Source: Rhizobium grahamii CCGE 502 (GTDB lineage: Bacteria > Pseudomonadota > Alphaproteobacteria > Rhizobiales > Rhizobiaceae). Taken from it: a stretch of 64,000 nucleotides of DNA. How positions within the stretch are numbered: position 1 is the stretch's first letter; every line of letters begins with the position of its first letter. Location of the stretch: the NCBI RefSeq assembly GCF_000298315.2, contig NZ_AEYE02000033.1, positions 67,001 to 131,000 of the forward strand, read 5' to 3'. Shown in pieces: positions 1-8,174 of this stretch. Made by a program: the position numbers and the translations under genes. Under the pieces are notes generated by a model that saw only the letters and a program-made list of their open reading frames with translations, was not told the DNA's origin and ran no database searches.

Positions 1-282
1 ATCGATGGCTCAACGGGCGCTGTCCTTTATGAGTGCTCGACAGCCGATCGATAGGCTGTCTGCGCAAGTTCAGTGACGTCTTTCGCCTGAAACCCCCACC
101 GCCCATTCCCTCGCCTGCTGGCGCAAAGGATCTCCAGCACCATCTCCGATGCCCGCGCCAGGCGCGTCCCGACCACGAAGGGCTTGTTGATCAGGATCGT
201 TTCCGTGGCGTCGCGCCATTGCTCATCCAGTCAGCGAAGGATCGTCCAGTGTGACCCTCCAGCAGTGCTGCCGTTGATAGCA
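1..282. other. Left edge, no confident gene
   Basis: No complete gene is supported here. The minus strand carries an open frame from about 230 to 27, with an in-frame stop at 231-233 and no good start. Its translation contains LINKPFVVGTRLARASEM, which I cannot assign. It may be the tail of a broken gene or chance coding. Confidence 0.3.
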
Positions 283-1560
283 TCAATGCTTGTCTTCTTC
301 GGCATGCCTGCGCCTGATGCTTCGCACGACAAGCCACATGCCGGCGACGACAACGGGAACAGACAGGCCGGTCAGCGTTTCCGGGGAAACCTCCAGGCCG
401 ACATTATGTGCGCCCTTGGCCAGATAGCCGAGCAGCCCGACGACATAGTAGGAGATCGCGGCAACGGACAGGCCTTCAACCGTCTGCTGCAGCCGCAGCT
501 GGAGTTGAGCACGACGGTCCATCGAATTGAGCACCGTGGTGTTGATGCGCTCCAGTTCGACATCGATCCAGCTTCGCAGAAGCGCTGTCGCGCGGGCCAG
601 TTTGCGCGACAGGTTCGCTTGGCGTTCCTCCACGGATTGACAGGTTCGCATTGCCGGAGCAAGCCGCCGCTCAAGGAAGGCGCCAAGCGTCTCGCTGCCG
701 GGCATCGCGGTTTCCGCGAGTGCCCGAATACGCTCCTGGACAATCTCGTAGTAGGCGCGGCTGGCGCCAAACCGGTAGAGGCTGAGCGCCGCATTCGCCT
801 CCAGTTCCGCGGCAAGGCGTGTAATCTCGGACAACATCTGGTCCGCTTCGTCTCGCGCATGCAGCTTCATGCGCTGGGTAATCGCCGTCAGGCCCGATTC
901 GATCTGGCGTATTTCGGGAGAGAGTGATTGCGCCAGTGGCAGGCCCATCATCGCAAGCGTCCGGTACGTCTCAATATCGAGAAGGCGCTGGACAAGCGCG
1001 CCGCGAGCGCTGTCGGACATGCCACGGTCGATGACCAGAATTTTCGTCAAACCGTCTCCGTCCTGACGAAAATCGGTGAGGATCGCAGCCTGGCCATTCT
1101 TCAGTTCGCTTCGGCACAGGCTGGTCGGGTCGAAGACAGACCTCTCCTGCTCGGTCTCGGGCGTGTCAGGTCGGATTTCCAGCCTTATTCCGGAGATGAA
1201 TGGCCCCGGTGGTGAAAAACTTGCGCCGAAAGGATGCACGGCAATCGTCTGGCCAAACCTGTCCGGTGCCGGACAATCCCAGAAATATGTCGAAAATTCC
1301 GTGTGCCGCTCCCAGCGCAGGGTTCCCGGCCCCCAACTGATTGCGTGATGGCTCATTTCGCGGGCGGGTGGCGCAACCCCGCTTGGCCGGGAAAGATCCG
1401 CAAGCGTGTCATGATCGTTGTCGCCAGCACTTTCCGTCAGAAAGGCGAGCTGAAATATGACGCGCGACGCGGAAACGAGCGCGTATGGCCGCGCATGGAG
1501 TTCCCCGAGCGAGCGTCCTCGAATGTCCGCAGGCGGAAAGCCAAAGCTTCCGAGCGTCAT
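283..1560 (-). CDS. DUF3422 family membrane-anchored protein
   Basis: A 425-residue protein that I recognise as the alphaproteobacterial DUF3422 family, whose function is unknown. The N-terminal half carries family-like stretches such as SLGELHARPY and the tryptophan-rich FSTYFWDCPAP. The last 80 residues hold two hydrophobic segments (AAISYYVVGLLGYLAKG and VPVVVAGMWLVV) and then a basic tail, SIRRRH, so the protein is anchored in the inner membrane by its C-terminus. The frame is open further upstream to 1671, but the ATG at 1560 has an AGGA about 10 bases before it and gives the usual family length. It is probably a single-gene unit. The next minus-strand gene starts far enough upstream (1689-2912) to be transcribed separately or as a loose pair. 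Confidence 0.8.
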   Translation of the reverse strand: MTLGSFGFPPADIRGRSLGELHARPYALVSASRVIFQLAFLTESAGDNDHDTLADLSRPSGVAPPAREMSHHAISWGPGTLRWERHTEFSTYFWDCPAPDRFGQTIAVHPFGASFSPPGPFISGIRLEIRPDTPETEQERSVFDPTSLCRSELKNGQAAILTDFRQDGDGLTKILVIDRGMSDSARGALVQRLLDIETYRTLAMMGLPLAQSLSPEIRQIESGLTAITQRMKLHARDEADQMLSEITRLAAELEANAALSLYRFGASRAYYEIVQERIRALAETAMPGSETLGAFLERRLAPAMRTCQSVEERQANLSRKLARATALLRSWIDVELERINTTVLNSMDRRAQLQLRLQQTVEGLSVAAISYYVVGLLGYLAKGAHNVGLEVSPETLTGLSVPVVVAGMWLVVRSIRRRHAEEDKH

Positions 1561-1688
1561 GCATTCATTCCTGTGTCCATGATCTGTCCCCCTGACCCTG
1601 AGCCGTCGGCATGCAATCAGCTCGCCCCGCGCCTGTCCAGCGGCATTGGATCCAGCGACCGTTTGCCACACCAGAAGGAGACACGTGC

Positions 1689-2912
1689 TCAGGCAAGCCG
1701 CTCGATTACCTCTTCAGCCGCTCTCAGCCCGCTCAGCCAGGCTCCATGCGCCGTGGAAAAGTCAAAGGGGTGGGTCGCCTCGCCGGCGAAGAACAACCGG
1801 TCGGCAACGGGCCGCGCCAAGGTCAAGCGGGCGCTGGCATGCCGCGGCAATGCATGGCTGTAGGAGCCACCCACCCAGTCCGTCCGACACCACGATGATG
1901 CTGCAAGCGGCCGCAAATGGCGACTGATATGATTGCCCAGTTGAGCTGACAGCTCCTCGATCGCAAACGCAAAGGCGTCAAGGAGCCCGGCACGCTCGAT
2001 CGCGACCGCACCCGAGCCACCGAAGAAGCCTTCGATCACCGGCCGACCAAGCGGCCGGATATAGTAACTGCCGGTATCACTTCCATGTGGATTGCCCAGC
2101 AAATGTGTCTCGGGTTCAAGCCCATGGTCGCCGTGCAATTCGAAGAACAGCTTGTCCGCAAGGCCAAGCGGCAATCTGCTTGCCGCCTCGAGGTGGTCGT
2201 CCACCTCCGCGTCGAAGGCGATTGCACCTTTGGACAAGATGTTCGTCGAGGCTGTGACAATCGCCGTACGCGCAATGACAGAGCCACGCTCGGTGTCAAG
2301 CCGGACGCCATGATCGGTCAGGGCAATGCGACGCACGGGCAATGAGAGCCTTAGCGCGACGTCAGGAAGGCTTGATGCGATCAGGCTCCCATATCCTTTA
2401 CGCACCCGCCAGTTGGAATCGGTCGACGCGTTGTCATAGGCAAGGAAATCTGCGACCGACAGGCGGTCGAGGGCGGCGCCATTCATGTATCCGCTCACCG
2501 CCTGACAATAATTGTTCCATTCGCCATCTGGCGGCAGCAGATCCGATGCCCGGTCGCTAGCCGGAGGCGTGCTTTTCATGCGCTCCTGGAGGAGCGACCA
2601 TGCCGCCGCGGCAGCACGTTGCTCGTCGGCAGGAAAGCCGAGATCATGCCATTGCTTTTGCCAGGCCGTGGTGCCGGATTCGATCTCGAACCCCTCTGCC
2701 TGCGCCAGTTTGACCAAGGGATTGCGTTCGGCCGAATGCAACCAGCCGCAACCCATGTCGAGTGGCATTCCAGCAAGTTCGATTGTCCAGGCGCGGCCGC
2801 CGACGCGGTCGCTTGCTTCAAGCAGCACCACCGAACGTCCGGCCTTCGCAAGCCGACGCGCCGCCGCAATGCCTGCCGCACCCGCGCCTACAATCGCAAC
2901 CTCGTAATCCAT
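1689..2912 (-). CDS. FAD-dependent amine oxidase (flavin monoamine oxidase family)
   Basis: A 407-residue flavoprotein. The N-terminus has the dinucleotide-binding fold VAIVGAGAAGIAAARRLA followed by the acidic LLEASDRVGGRAW typical of amine oxidases. The C-terminus has the matching FAD-contacting motif FFAGEATHPFDFSTAHGAW. There is no signal peptide, so it should be cytoplasmic. Family members oxidise primary or polyamines (or related compounds) to aldehydes with release of hydrogen peroxide and ammonia. The sequence gives no basis for naming the substrate. It diverges from the cation antiporter gene across about 100 bases, so the two promoters share that gap. Confidence 0.85.
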   Translation of the reverse strand: MDYEVAIVGAGAAGIAAARRLAKAGRSVVLLEASDRVGGRAWTIELAGMPLDMGCGWLHSAERNPLVKLAQAEGFEIESGTTAWQKQWHDLGFPADEQRAAAAAWSLLQERMKSTPPASDRASDLLPPDGEWNNYCQAVSGYMNGAALDRLSVADFLAYDNASTDSNWRVRKGYGSLIASSLPDVALRLSLPVRRIALTDHGVRLDTERGSVIARTAIVTASTNILSKGAIAFDAEVDDHLEAASRLPLGLADKLFFELHGDHGLEPETHLLGNPHGSDTGSYYIRPLGRPVIEGFFGGSGAVAIERAGLLDAFAFAIEELSAQLGNHISRHLRPLAASSWCRTDWVGGSYSHALPRHASARLTLARPVADRLFFAGEATHPFDFSTAHGAWLSGLRAAEEVIERLA

Positions 2913-3016
2913 CTTCGCGCTCCGCCGCCGCGGTACCTATCGACTGTGGGTCCTTCGACCCTTATAGACAATTCACGACCGCTTCAATGCGCGCGAAAGC
3001 CTGGTACTATTCAACG

Positions 3017-4558
3017 ATGACGTTCTTTGAAACCCTCGTCGCCTTGCTTGCGGTCGCGATTTTGCTTTTGCAGGTAACGCGGCGAATGCAGCTGCCTTAC
3101 CCGGGCATTCTCGCAGCCGCCGGCGTCGCCGTCGCGATGCTGCCCGGCGCCCCGATCATTCCAATCGACCCGCCGACGGCGCTCGCCCTGTTCATCGCGC
3201 CGGTCCTCGTCGATGCAGCCTATGATTTCCCGCTTGGCGCTGCTCGGCGCATGGCTTTGCCGCTCTTCGTCTATGCCGTGGTGGCCGTGCTGATTACGAC
3301 AGGCGTCGTGGTCTCGATCAGTTCGTTGACTGTCGGCCTGCCGCTTGCCGTTGCGGTCACGCTTGGAGCAATCGTCGCTCCGCCTGATGCCGCTGCGGCG
3401 ACTGCCGTCCTCTCCAATTTGCCGGTCTCCCGTCGGGTCGATGCCCTGTTGAAGGGGGAGAGCCTCTTCAATGACGCCACCGCACTTCTGCTCTTCAGCG
3501 CAGCGCTGACCGTCCAGGCCCGTGGTGGCGTCGACATGGGAACCGTCGCGCGACTTGGCATTGCGGCTCCCGGCGGCATCGCCTTCGGTATTGTATTCGG
3601 CTATCTGGTCTCTCGGCTGAGGCCCGTCACCGACAATACGGTCGGAGGCACCCTGCTTCAGTTCGTCTATGCCTTCGCGACGTGGCTGATCGCCGAAAGG
3701 CTGCATCTGTCAGCTGTGCTGGCGACCGTCTCGTCGGCGATGACCATTGCAGTCCTTGCCTCGGTCAATGATTCCCCGCGCATGCGCGTGCATTCGTTCG
3801 CCGTCTGGACAACTGTCGTCTTCCTCTTGAACGTTGTGGCATTCCTGCTGATGGGGTTGCAGGCGCGTCGTATCGTGGAAGCGATGTCGGCTGCCGAACT
3901 GAGCCGGGCGGTTCAGTTCGCTACGATCGTTGTCGCCGGCGTCATTGCAGCGCGGCTTTCGGTCGCCTTCCTCTTTCACGCCATCGTGGGCTTGCGTCAT
4001 CGGCGTGGAAACAAACTTGCGCCCTTCGCATCCGGCGAAACCCTGCTTGTAGGATGGTCCGGCATGCGCGGTCTCGTGACACTTGCCACGGCCTTTGCCC
4101 TGCCAGCCGATTTTCCGGAACGAAACCTCGTCGTTCTGACCGCCTTCTCGGTGGTCCTGGCAACACTGGTCATCCAGGGAGCGACCTTGGCCCCGATGAT
4201 CAGGGTGCTGAAACTCGGACGGCAGGCAGAGGGTCGCGAGGAGCTTGAGACAGCGCGGAGGTCGTTGGCCGAGGCGGCGCTTGTCCGGCTGGCGAGCGAG
4301 AATGGCGCGGAGGCCGAAACACTGCGCCAAGCCTACCGTGAGCATTGCGAGAGAGGCAGCGACACCGGCAAGGGCGATCAGGTCGACCGACGGCAGGTCC
4401 TGTCGCGGCTGGCGGTCCTGGCGCAACGCGAACGGCTTGAGGAACTGCGGGATTCGGATCGGATTGGACCGGGCCAATACCTCGAATTGCAAGAGGACCT
4501 GGACTGGAAGCAACTCGCCACCGGCTCCGACGAGGAGCGGCGGATTTCCGAAAGCTAG
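3017..4558 (+). CDS. CPA1-family cation:proton antiporter
   Basis: A 513-residue inner-membrane protein with about twelve hydrophobic segments in the first 400 residues. It contains the Na+/H+ exchanger signature KGESLFNDATALLLF and, before it, AIVAPPDAAAATAV. The last 120 residues are hydrophilic, charged and probably helical (EELETARRSLAEAALVRL onward), forming a cytoplasmic tail. Members exchange Na+ or K+ for protons and serve pH or salt homeostasis. The frame stays open upstream to 2762 but runs through the divergent amine oxidase gene. ATG 3017 starts directly at the first membrane helix. ATG 2987 is an alternative. The ion specificity cannot be read from the sequence. Confidence 0.88.
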   Translation: MTFFETLVALLAVAILLLQVTRRMQLPYPGILAAAGVAVAMLPGAPIIPIDPPTALALFIAPVLVDAAYDFPLGAARRMALPLFVYAVVAVLITTGVVVSISSLTVGLPLAVAVTLGAIVAPPDAAAATAVLSNLPVSRRVDALLKGESLFNDATALLLFSAALTVQARGGVDMGTVARLGIAAPGGIAFGIVFGYLVSRLRPVTDNTVGGTLLQFVYAFATWLIAERLHLSAVLATVSSAMTIAVLASVNDSPRMRVHSFAVWTTVVFLLNVVAFLLMGLQARRIVEAMSAAELSRAVQFATIVVAGVIAARLSVAFLFHAIVGLRHRRGNKLAPFASGETLLVGWSGMRGLVTLATAFALPADFPERNLVVLTAFSVVLATLVIQGATLAPMIRVLKLGRQAEGREELETARRSLAEAALVRLASENGAEAETLRQAYREHCERGSDTGKGDQVDRRQVLSRLAVLAQRERLEELRDSDRIGPGQYLELQEDLDWKQLATGSDEERRISES

Positions 4559-4801
4559 GTCTTGTCTTGAGTCACATTCCAGCCTCTCCCACGACGACCG
4601 ATGTCCAAAGATAGAGATGGAACGAGGCTTGGGTTAGATTACCAAGGTGGTTTGGACATGCTGTTGGGGGAACGACATTGGGCATTTGCCAGGGCCTCGC
4701 TGGATTGTGGTTCAGTTATCGACTTCGGTTCAGAACACTCTGGCACCGCTTTCAATCTCTTTTCATAGTTCTGATCTCGGGATTTAAACGCTGGACATTC
4801 G
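4559..4801. other. Intergenic, nothing recognised
   Basis: The gap between the antiporter and the marC remnant is AT-richer than its flanks. Open frames exist on both strands but none has family resemblance or a convincing ribosome binding site. Confidence 0.5.
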
Positions 4802-5231
4802 ATGCAATCCCTTGCTCCGCTTGGAGCGGATGCCCCGGCGCCAGAGTTGCGCACGCAAGTGATATTCTTCAAGCTTCTCATGCTCGGACCAATCAAGATC
4901 CTCATCCTCTTGTGACGATGACACGAGGCTCCGATCTCATCTCAGACGTCGGCTGGCCACAACGGCTGCTCTGTTCTCGGCGGCAGTGTTGGCGGTCGCG
5001 GGCGTGCTCGGGCGAACTATGCTGGAGAACTTCGAGATCTCGTTGCCTGTACTGGCAATGACTGGGGGTATCATCCTTTTTCTTGTGGCCCTGCAGACCG
5101 TGCTGCAACAGTCTGTTGGAGCGTCCGGCCAGGCCCAAGAGTATGGCCAGCCAGCGGAGATGCGTCTTGCACTCACTCCCCTCGCTTTCCCGACGATCGT
5201 CACGCCCCACGGCATAGCGTCACCTTCTTAG
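4802..5231 (+). pseudogene. Degraded marC-family membrane protein gene
   Basis: Three reading frames have to be joined to recover a MarC-type (NAAT family) membrane protein. The first is ATG 4802 to a stop at 4913-4915, ending VIFFKLLMLGPIKILI. A short middle piece around 4916-4940 reads TMTRGSDL. The third frame, from about 4943, reads RRRLATTAALFSAAV and continues through LPVLAMTGGIILFLVALQT to LALTPLAFPTIVTPHGIA before a stop at 5229-5231. Intact members are about 200 residues with six membrane helices. Here at least two frameshifts are present and the last helices are missing. I infer a dead gene rather than programmed frameshifting, because the 3' part is also lost. Confidence 0.7.
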
Positions 5232-5602
5232 AGGAAGCATGCTCGTTTGGAATGCACCGTGGGAACACTGACCTTATTGCCGTCCGTCGGTGTTTGGTCC
5301 GCTCCTGGATTGAGGACCGAGCTTGCTCCGACACTCGAGTCAGTCATCATTCTGAACCAATCTTCGGTATACGCGAGCGAAGAAGGCAAATCCTGCCTCA
5401 GGGACAATAGTGCGTAAGATGAAATCGAGGGGACCACAATGTTGTGATGGAACCATTCGGCCGGTGAGGCCTTAATGGTCGCGAACGGCTGCGCAGAGCG
5501 AAAGGCTGTGGAAATTTTGGTTTCGCTCCTCGCTTTGCGCGTCGGCCGGGTTGCTGTTGGGTGCTGGCGTGCTATTGCCCGATCTTCCTCGGGAGAGATT
5601 CG
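5232..5602. other. Intergenic, nothing recognised
   Basis: About 370 bases follow the marC remnant. The missing 3' third of marC could not be found here in any frame. The stretch probably includes the promoter of the secreted protein at 5603. Confidence 0.45.
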
Positions 5603-6241
5603 ATGGCCTTGATCGATATTCTGGCGTCTGTGGCCCTCGCTGCTGCCTCGACTGTCACTGCCTCCATTTCGCCGGCTGAAATGGCAACGCCGCCTTTTAG
5701 GCCGTTTGGTGTTGCGCAGGATACGCTACCATCGGCGTTGGGCTGCAAACCGGTGTATGGCGAAGTCACCGATGCGACTGGACAGTACGCATGCTCCACC
5801 CTGCCTGGTGGAAACGGTCTGTTTGATCAGTACGTACTCGCCTATGTCCAAGGCATGGGAATATGCAATGTCGTTGCCGTGTCCCGCTATATCAATGACG
5901 ACCAGCGCGGCACCACAACCCGGGAGGTCTACAAGGAAGCTGCGTCATTGCTCGCTTCGCAGTTCGGTCCTGCCGATGAAAAAGTTGATCACGCTGCCAC
6001 ATCAAAATACGGCAAGGATGGGATGTTCCGGGACGCTGTGGTGGCGCAGGAACGGCAAGTCTTCGAGCAATGGGACAATCTGAGCGCAAAGTACCAGAAT
6101 GCGCAATCGGCAAGCGTCACCATCTCCGGCAGCGATGAGCTCGGACTGGCCGTCTACAGCATTTTCCGCTTTGCCCACAACGACGTGTGTCTCAGCGCGC
6201 TACAAGAGCAGACAGGTTTGTCCGGCGACCAGGGGGACTGA
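5603..6241 (+). CDS. Exported protein of unknown function
   Basis: A 212-residue protein that I do not recognise. The first 30 residues (MALIDILASVALAAASTV followed by small residues) look like a Sec signal peptide, so the mature protein should be periplasmic. It contains four cysteines after the signal (in LGCKPVYG, YACSTLP, GICNVVAV and DVCLSAL), consistent with two disulfides. The frame is open from 5561, but ATG 5603 is preceded by GGGAGAG at good spacing and starts the signal peptide directly. It stands alone on the plus strand, convergent with the gene at 6322. Confidence 0.65.
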   Translation: MALIDILASVALAAASTVTASISPAEMATPPFRPFGVAQDTLPSALGCKPVYGEVTDATGQYACSTLPGGNGLFDQYVLAYVQGMGICNVVAVSRYINDDQRGTTTREVYKEAASLLASQFGPADEKVDHAATSKYGKDGMFRDAVVAQERQVFEQWDNLSAKYQNAQSASVTISGSDELGLAVYSIFRFAHNDVCLSALQEQTGLSGDQGD

Positions 6242-6321
6242 TCCCTTGACGCCGGCGGCCCGCCGTTCTAACGGACGGCGAACCGGAAAACGATCTACTG
6301 AGCACCTCGGTCGCCACCCGG

Positions 6322-6759
6322 TCAGTACATGAACAAGGCCCGAAGCCGCGAAAACAGGCTTGGCTTTTCTGTGCCGAGCACGCCTCGCACATAGTGGGCC
6401 GCCGTTGCGGCGCTTACTGTTGCACCGAAATGGCAATAGCAAAGAACGTTATGCAGTTCGCCATCGGTAAGACCGAAGAACGTCTTGGCTTGGCCATAAG
6501 TATCATCTTCAAGGCCGGACAAACGCAGGATCGGATCATCGAATGCGACCGAAATCGGCGAATTGTCGCTACGCAGGCGCGACAGAATTGACGTCGGCTG
6601 ATGCTCCGTCTGATAAAGCGTCGCCAGCCGCCGATTCGGGCTAGCCTCGAGGAGCGCCACCCAACGCGCAAGGCGTTCGTCGCGCGACATGATGCGTTGC
6701 GGAAACGCCTGGTCGACTTCCGCAACAGCTTGCAGTTGTTCTAATGTCTGATGTTTCAT
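6322..6759 (-). CDS. Hypothetical protein, probably soluble
   Basis: A 145-residue protein without a recognised domain. It begins MKHQTLEQLQAVAEVDQAFP, continues with charged helical sequence (SRDERLARWVALLEASPNRR) and ends with SLFSRLRALFMY. No signal peptide or membrane helix is evident. An ATG also exists at 6769-6771, but GGAG sits six bases before ATG 6759, which decides the start. It is convergent with the secreted protein gene and has no obvious operon partner. Confidence 0.6.
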   Translation of the reverse strand: MKHQTLEQLQAVAEVDQAFPQRIMSRDERLARWVALLEASPNRRLATLYQTEHQPTSILSRLRSDNSPISVAFDDPILRLSGLEDDTYGQAKTFFGLTDGELHNVLCYCHFGATVSAATAAHYVRGVLGTEKPSLFSRLRALFMY

Positions 6760-7042
6760 AGTGGGCTCCATCCGGCTGATAATTGCGCAGCCCCGTTAGC
6801 ATCTTCGCCCTTTGAATGGAGCTAGGGGACAACGAGGTCCAATCAAGATCGCCCCGCGAGGTTTTGTTCGTGCAGACGAAGAGTTGATCGCCTGCCACTC
6901 GACCCGCGACCCGTCCCTACAGCGGATGCCGAACTAACCGATCAAGATTCATTGGTTGAATAGCGCAGCCGCCGCTCGAGATTGTTCGTATGGCCGATCT
7001 CGACTGGGGTCATTTGCGCCATCCATGCTGCGACGGCTACGC

Positions 7043-7426
7043 TTAGCGCCACTGACCTTCAGACCTCGGCCTCGCCTGTCTCTCTTTGCCCGGAACTTTC
7101 GGATTCCTCTCCGACCGATCGCGGTGCAGAGCGGCGCGGGCGAGCAGCATGAAGGTCACTGGCGTCGTGATCGTAACGAATATCCCGATAAGGATTTCGT
7201 GAATTACCAGTCGTTCGGATGCCACCGAAAAGAAGATCATCGAGCCTAGCATGATACCGCCGATCCCCCAGCTCGTGCCGAGTGTCGGTGCATGGATGCG
7301 CTCATAAAAGGTCGGAAGTCGCAGAAATCCAATCGCTCCTATCAACGCGAGGGTCGCTCCAAGCAGCAGGAAGGCTGCGACGGCTACGGCGACCGGAAGA
7401 GAAAGATCTGTTGCATCATAAATCAC
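7043..7426 (-). CDS. phaG: Pha/Mrp antiporter subunit G
   Basis: A 127-residue subunit of the multisubunit monovalent cation/proton antiporter (MnhG/PhaG family), the last gene of the operon. Three hydrophobic segments are visible, with the family stretch GAIGFLRLPTFYERIHAP between the first and second. The C-terminal 30 residues are strongly basic and hydrophilic. Its start overlaps the end of phaF by four bases. All seven Mrp subunits are known to be needed for a functional complex, and no catalytic role is assigned to G alone. Confidence 0.9.
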   Translation of the reverse strand: MIYDATDLSLPVAVAVAAFLLLGATLALIGAIGFLRLPTFYERIHAPTLGTSWGIGGIMLGSMIFFSVASERLVIHEILIGIFVTITTPVTFMLLARAALHRDRSERNPKVPGKERQARPRSEGQWR

Positions 7427-7704
7427 TCAATTACCTCCCCGCGCATCAGGAACTTGGCAAGCGCAACGGTGGCAACGAAGCCAAGAGCGCCGATGACAAG
7501 GGCTGCCTCAAAGTAGACCATCCGTCCGGTCCCGACAGCGAAGGTAACAAGCAAAAGCATCGCGTTGATGTAAAACGTATCGAGGCCAATGATGCGGTCC
7601 TGGGCACGTGGCCCTATGAACATTCTTATCGATGCACTCGCCATCGCCGCAACCAGCATCAATTGCGCAATCGAAACCGCGGTGAACACAATGATGGCGC
7701 TCAT
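7423..7704 (-). CDS. phaF: Pha/Mrp antiporter subunit F
   Basis: A 93-residue small membrane subunit (MnhF/MrpF family) with three hydrophobic helices. Between the first two is the typical loop MFIGPRAQDRIIGLDT. It overlaps both neighbours by four bases, which implies translational coupling within the operon. The F subunit has been linked to cation or cholate efflux in other bacteria. Here it is simply part of the complex. Confidence 0.9.
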   Translation of the reverse strand: MSAIIVFTAVSIAQLMLVAAMASASIRMFIGPRAQDRIIGLDTFYINAMLLLVTFAVGTGRMVYFEAALVIGALGFVATVALAKFLMRGEVIE

Positions 7705-8174
7705 GCGAATATCTCCATCAGCAGTTTCTCATAGCGGTTCTTGACGGTGTCGCGCCACACCGCTTCGTTCTGGATGTCGAGGACATGCAGGAGAACGGTG
7801 TTGTCGTTGGAGTCGTATTCAAGCCACGCAGACCCCGGTGTGCTTGTCAGAATGATCGCGAGGAGTGCCAGGGCGAACCGGTTGCGAACCTCCAGTTCGA
7901 TGGTCAGGAAGCCCGGGTCGTGCCGCCTGCCGCGTCGAAGGATGATCCATGAGACTGAAAGGTTGGACTTCACGATATCGACAAGAACCCGGAAGAACAA
8001 TTTTGGAAGAAGGTACCATTTCACCAGGGCTGGTTTCTCGGTGCGCAGTGATGCCATGCCCCAGGAGGCAAAGACTGCGACGAGGATGCCAAGCACGAGT
8101 TGGCCGATGCTGAACCCGTTGAGTAGCAACCACATCAGGACCAGACACACGGTCAAAATGGGATACGGAAACAT
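7701..8174 (-). CDS. phaE: Pha/Mrp antiporter subunit E
   Basis: A 157-residue MnhE/PhaE-type subunit. Two or three hydrophobic segments lie at the N-terminus (LTVCLVLMWLLLNGFS and LVLGILVAVFASW). They are followed by the hydrophilic domain with PGFLTIELEVRNRFALAL and SAWLEYDSNDNTVLLHVLD, which is characteristic of the family. The start ATG overlaps the phaD stop by one base (TAATG-type junction). Confidence 0.9.
   Translation of the reverse strand: MFPYPILTVCLVLMWLLLNGFSIGQLVLGILVAVFASWGMASLRTEKPALVKWYLLPKLFFRVLVDIVKSNLSVSWIILRRGRRHDPGFLTIELEVRNRFALALLAIILTSTPGSAWLEYDSNDNTVLLHVLDIQNEAVWRDTVKNRYEKLLMEIFA

Noticed and set aside
3011-4513. Long minus-strand frames opposite the CPA1 antiporter
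   Set aside because: Composition and lack of starts or family features mark them as shadows of the antiporter gene.
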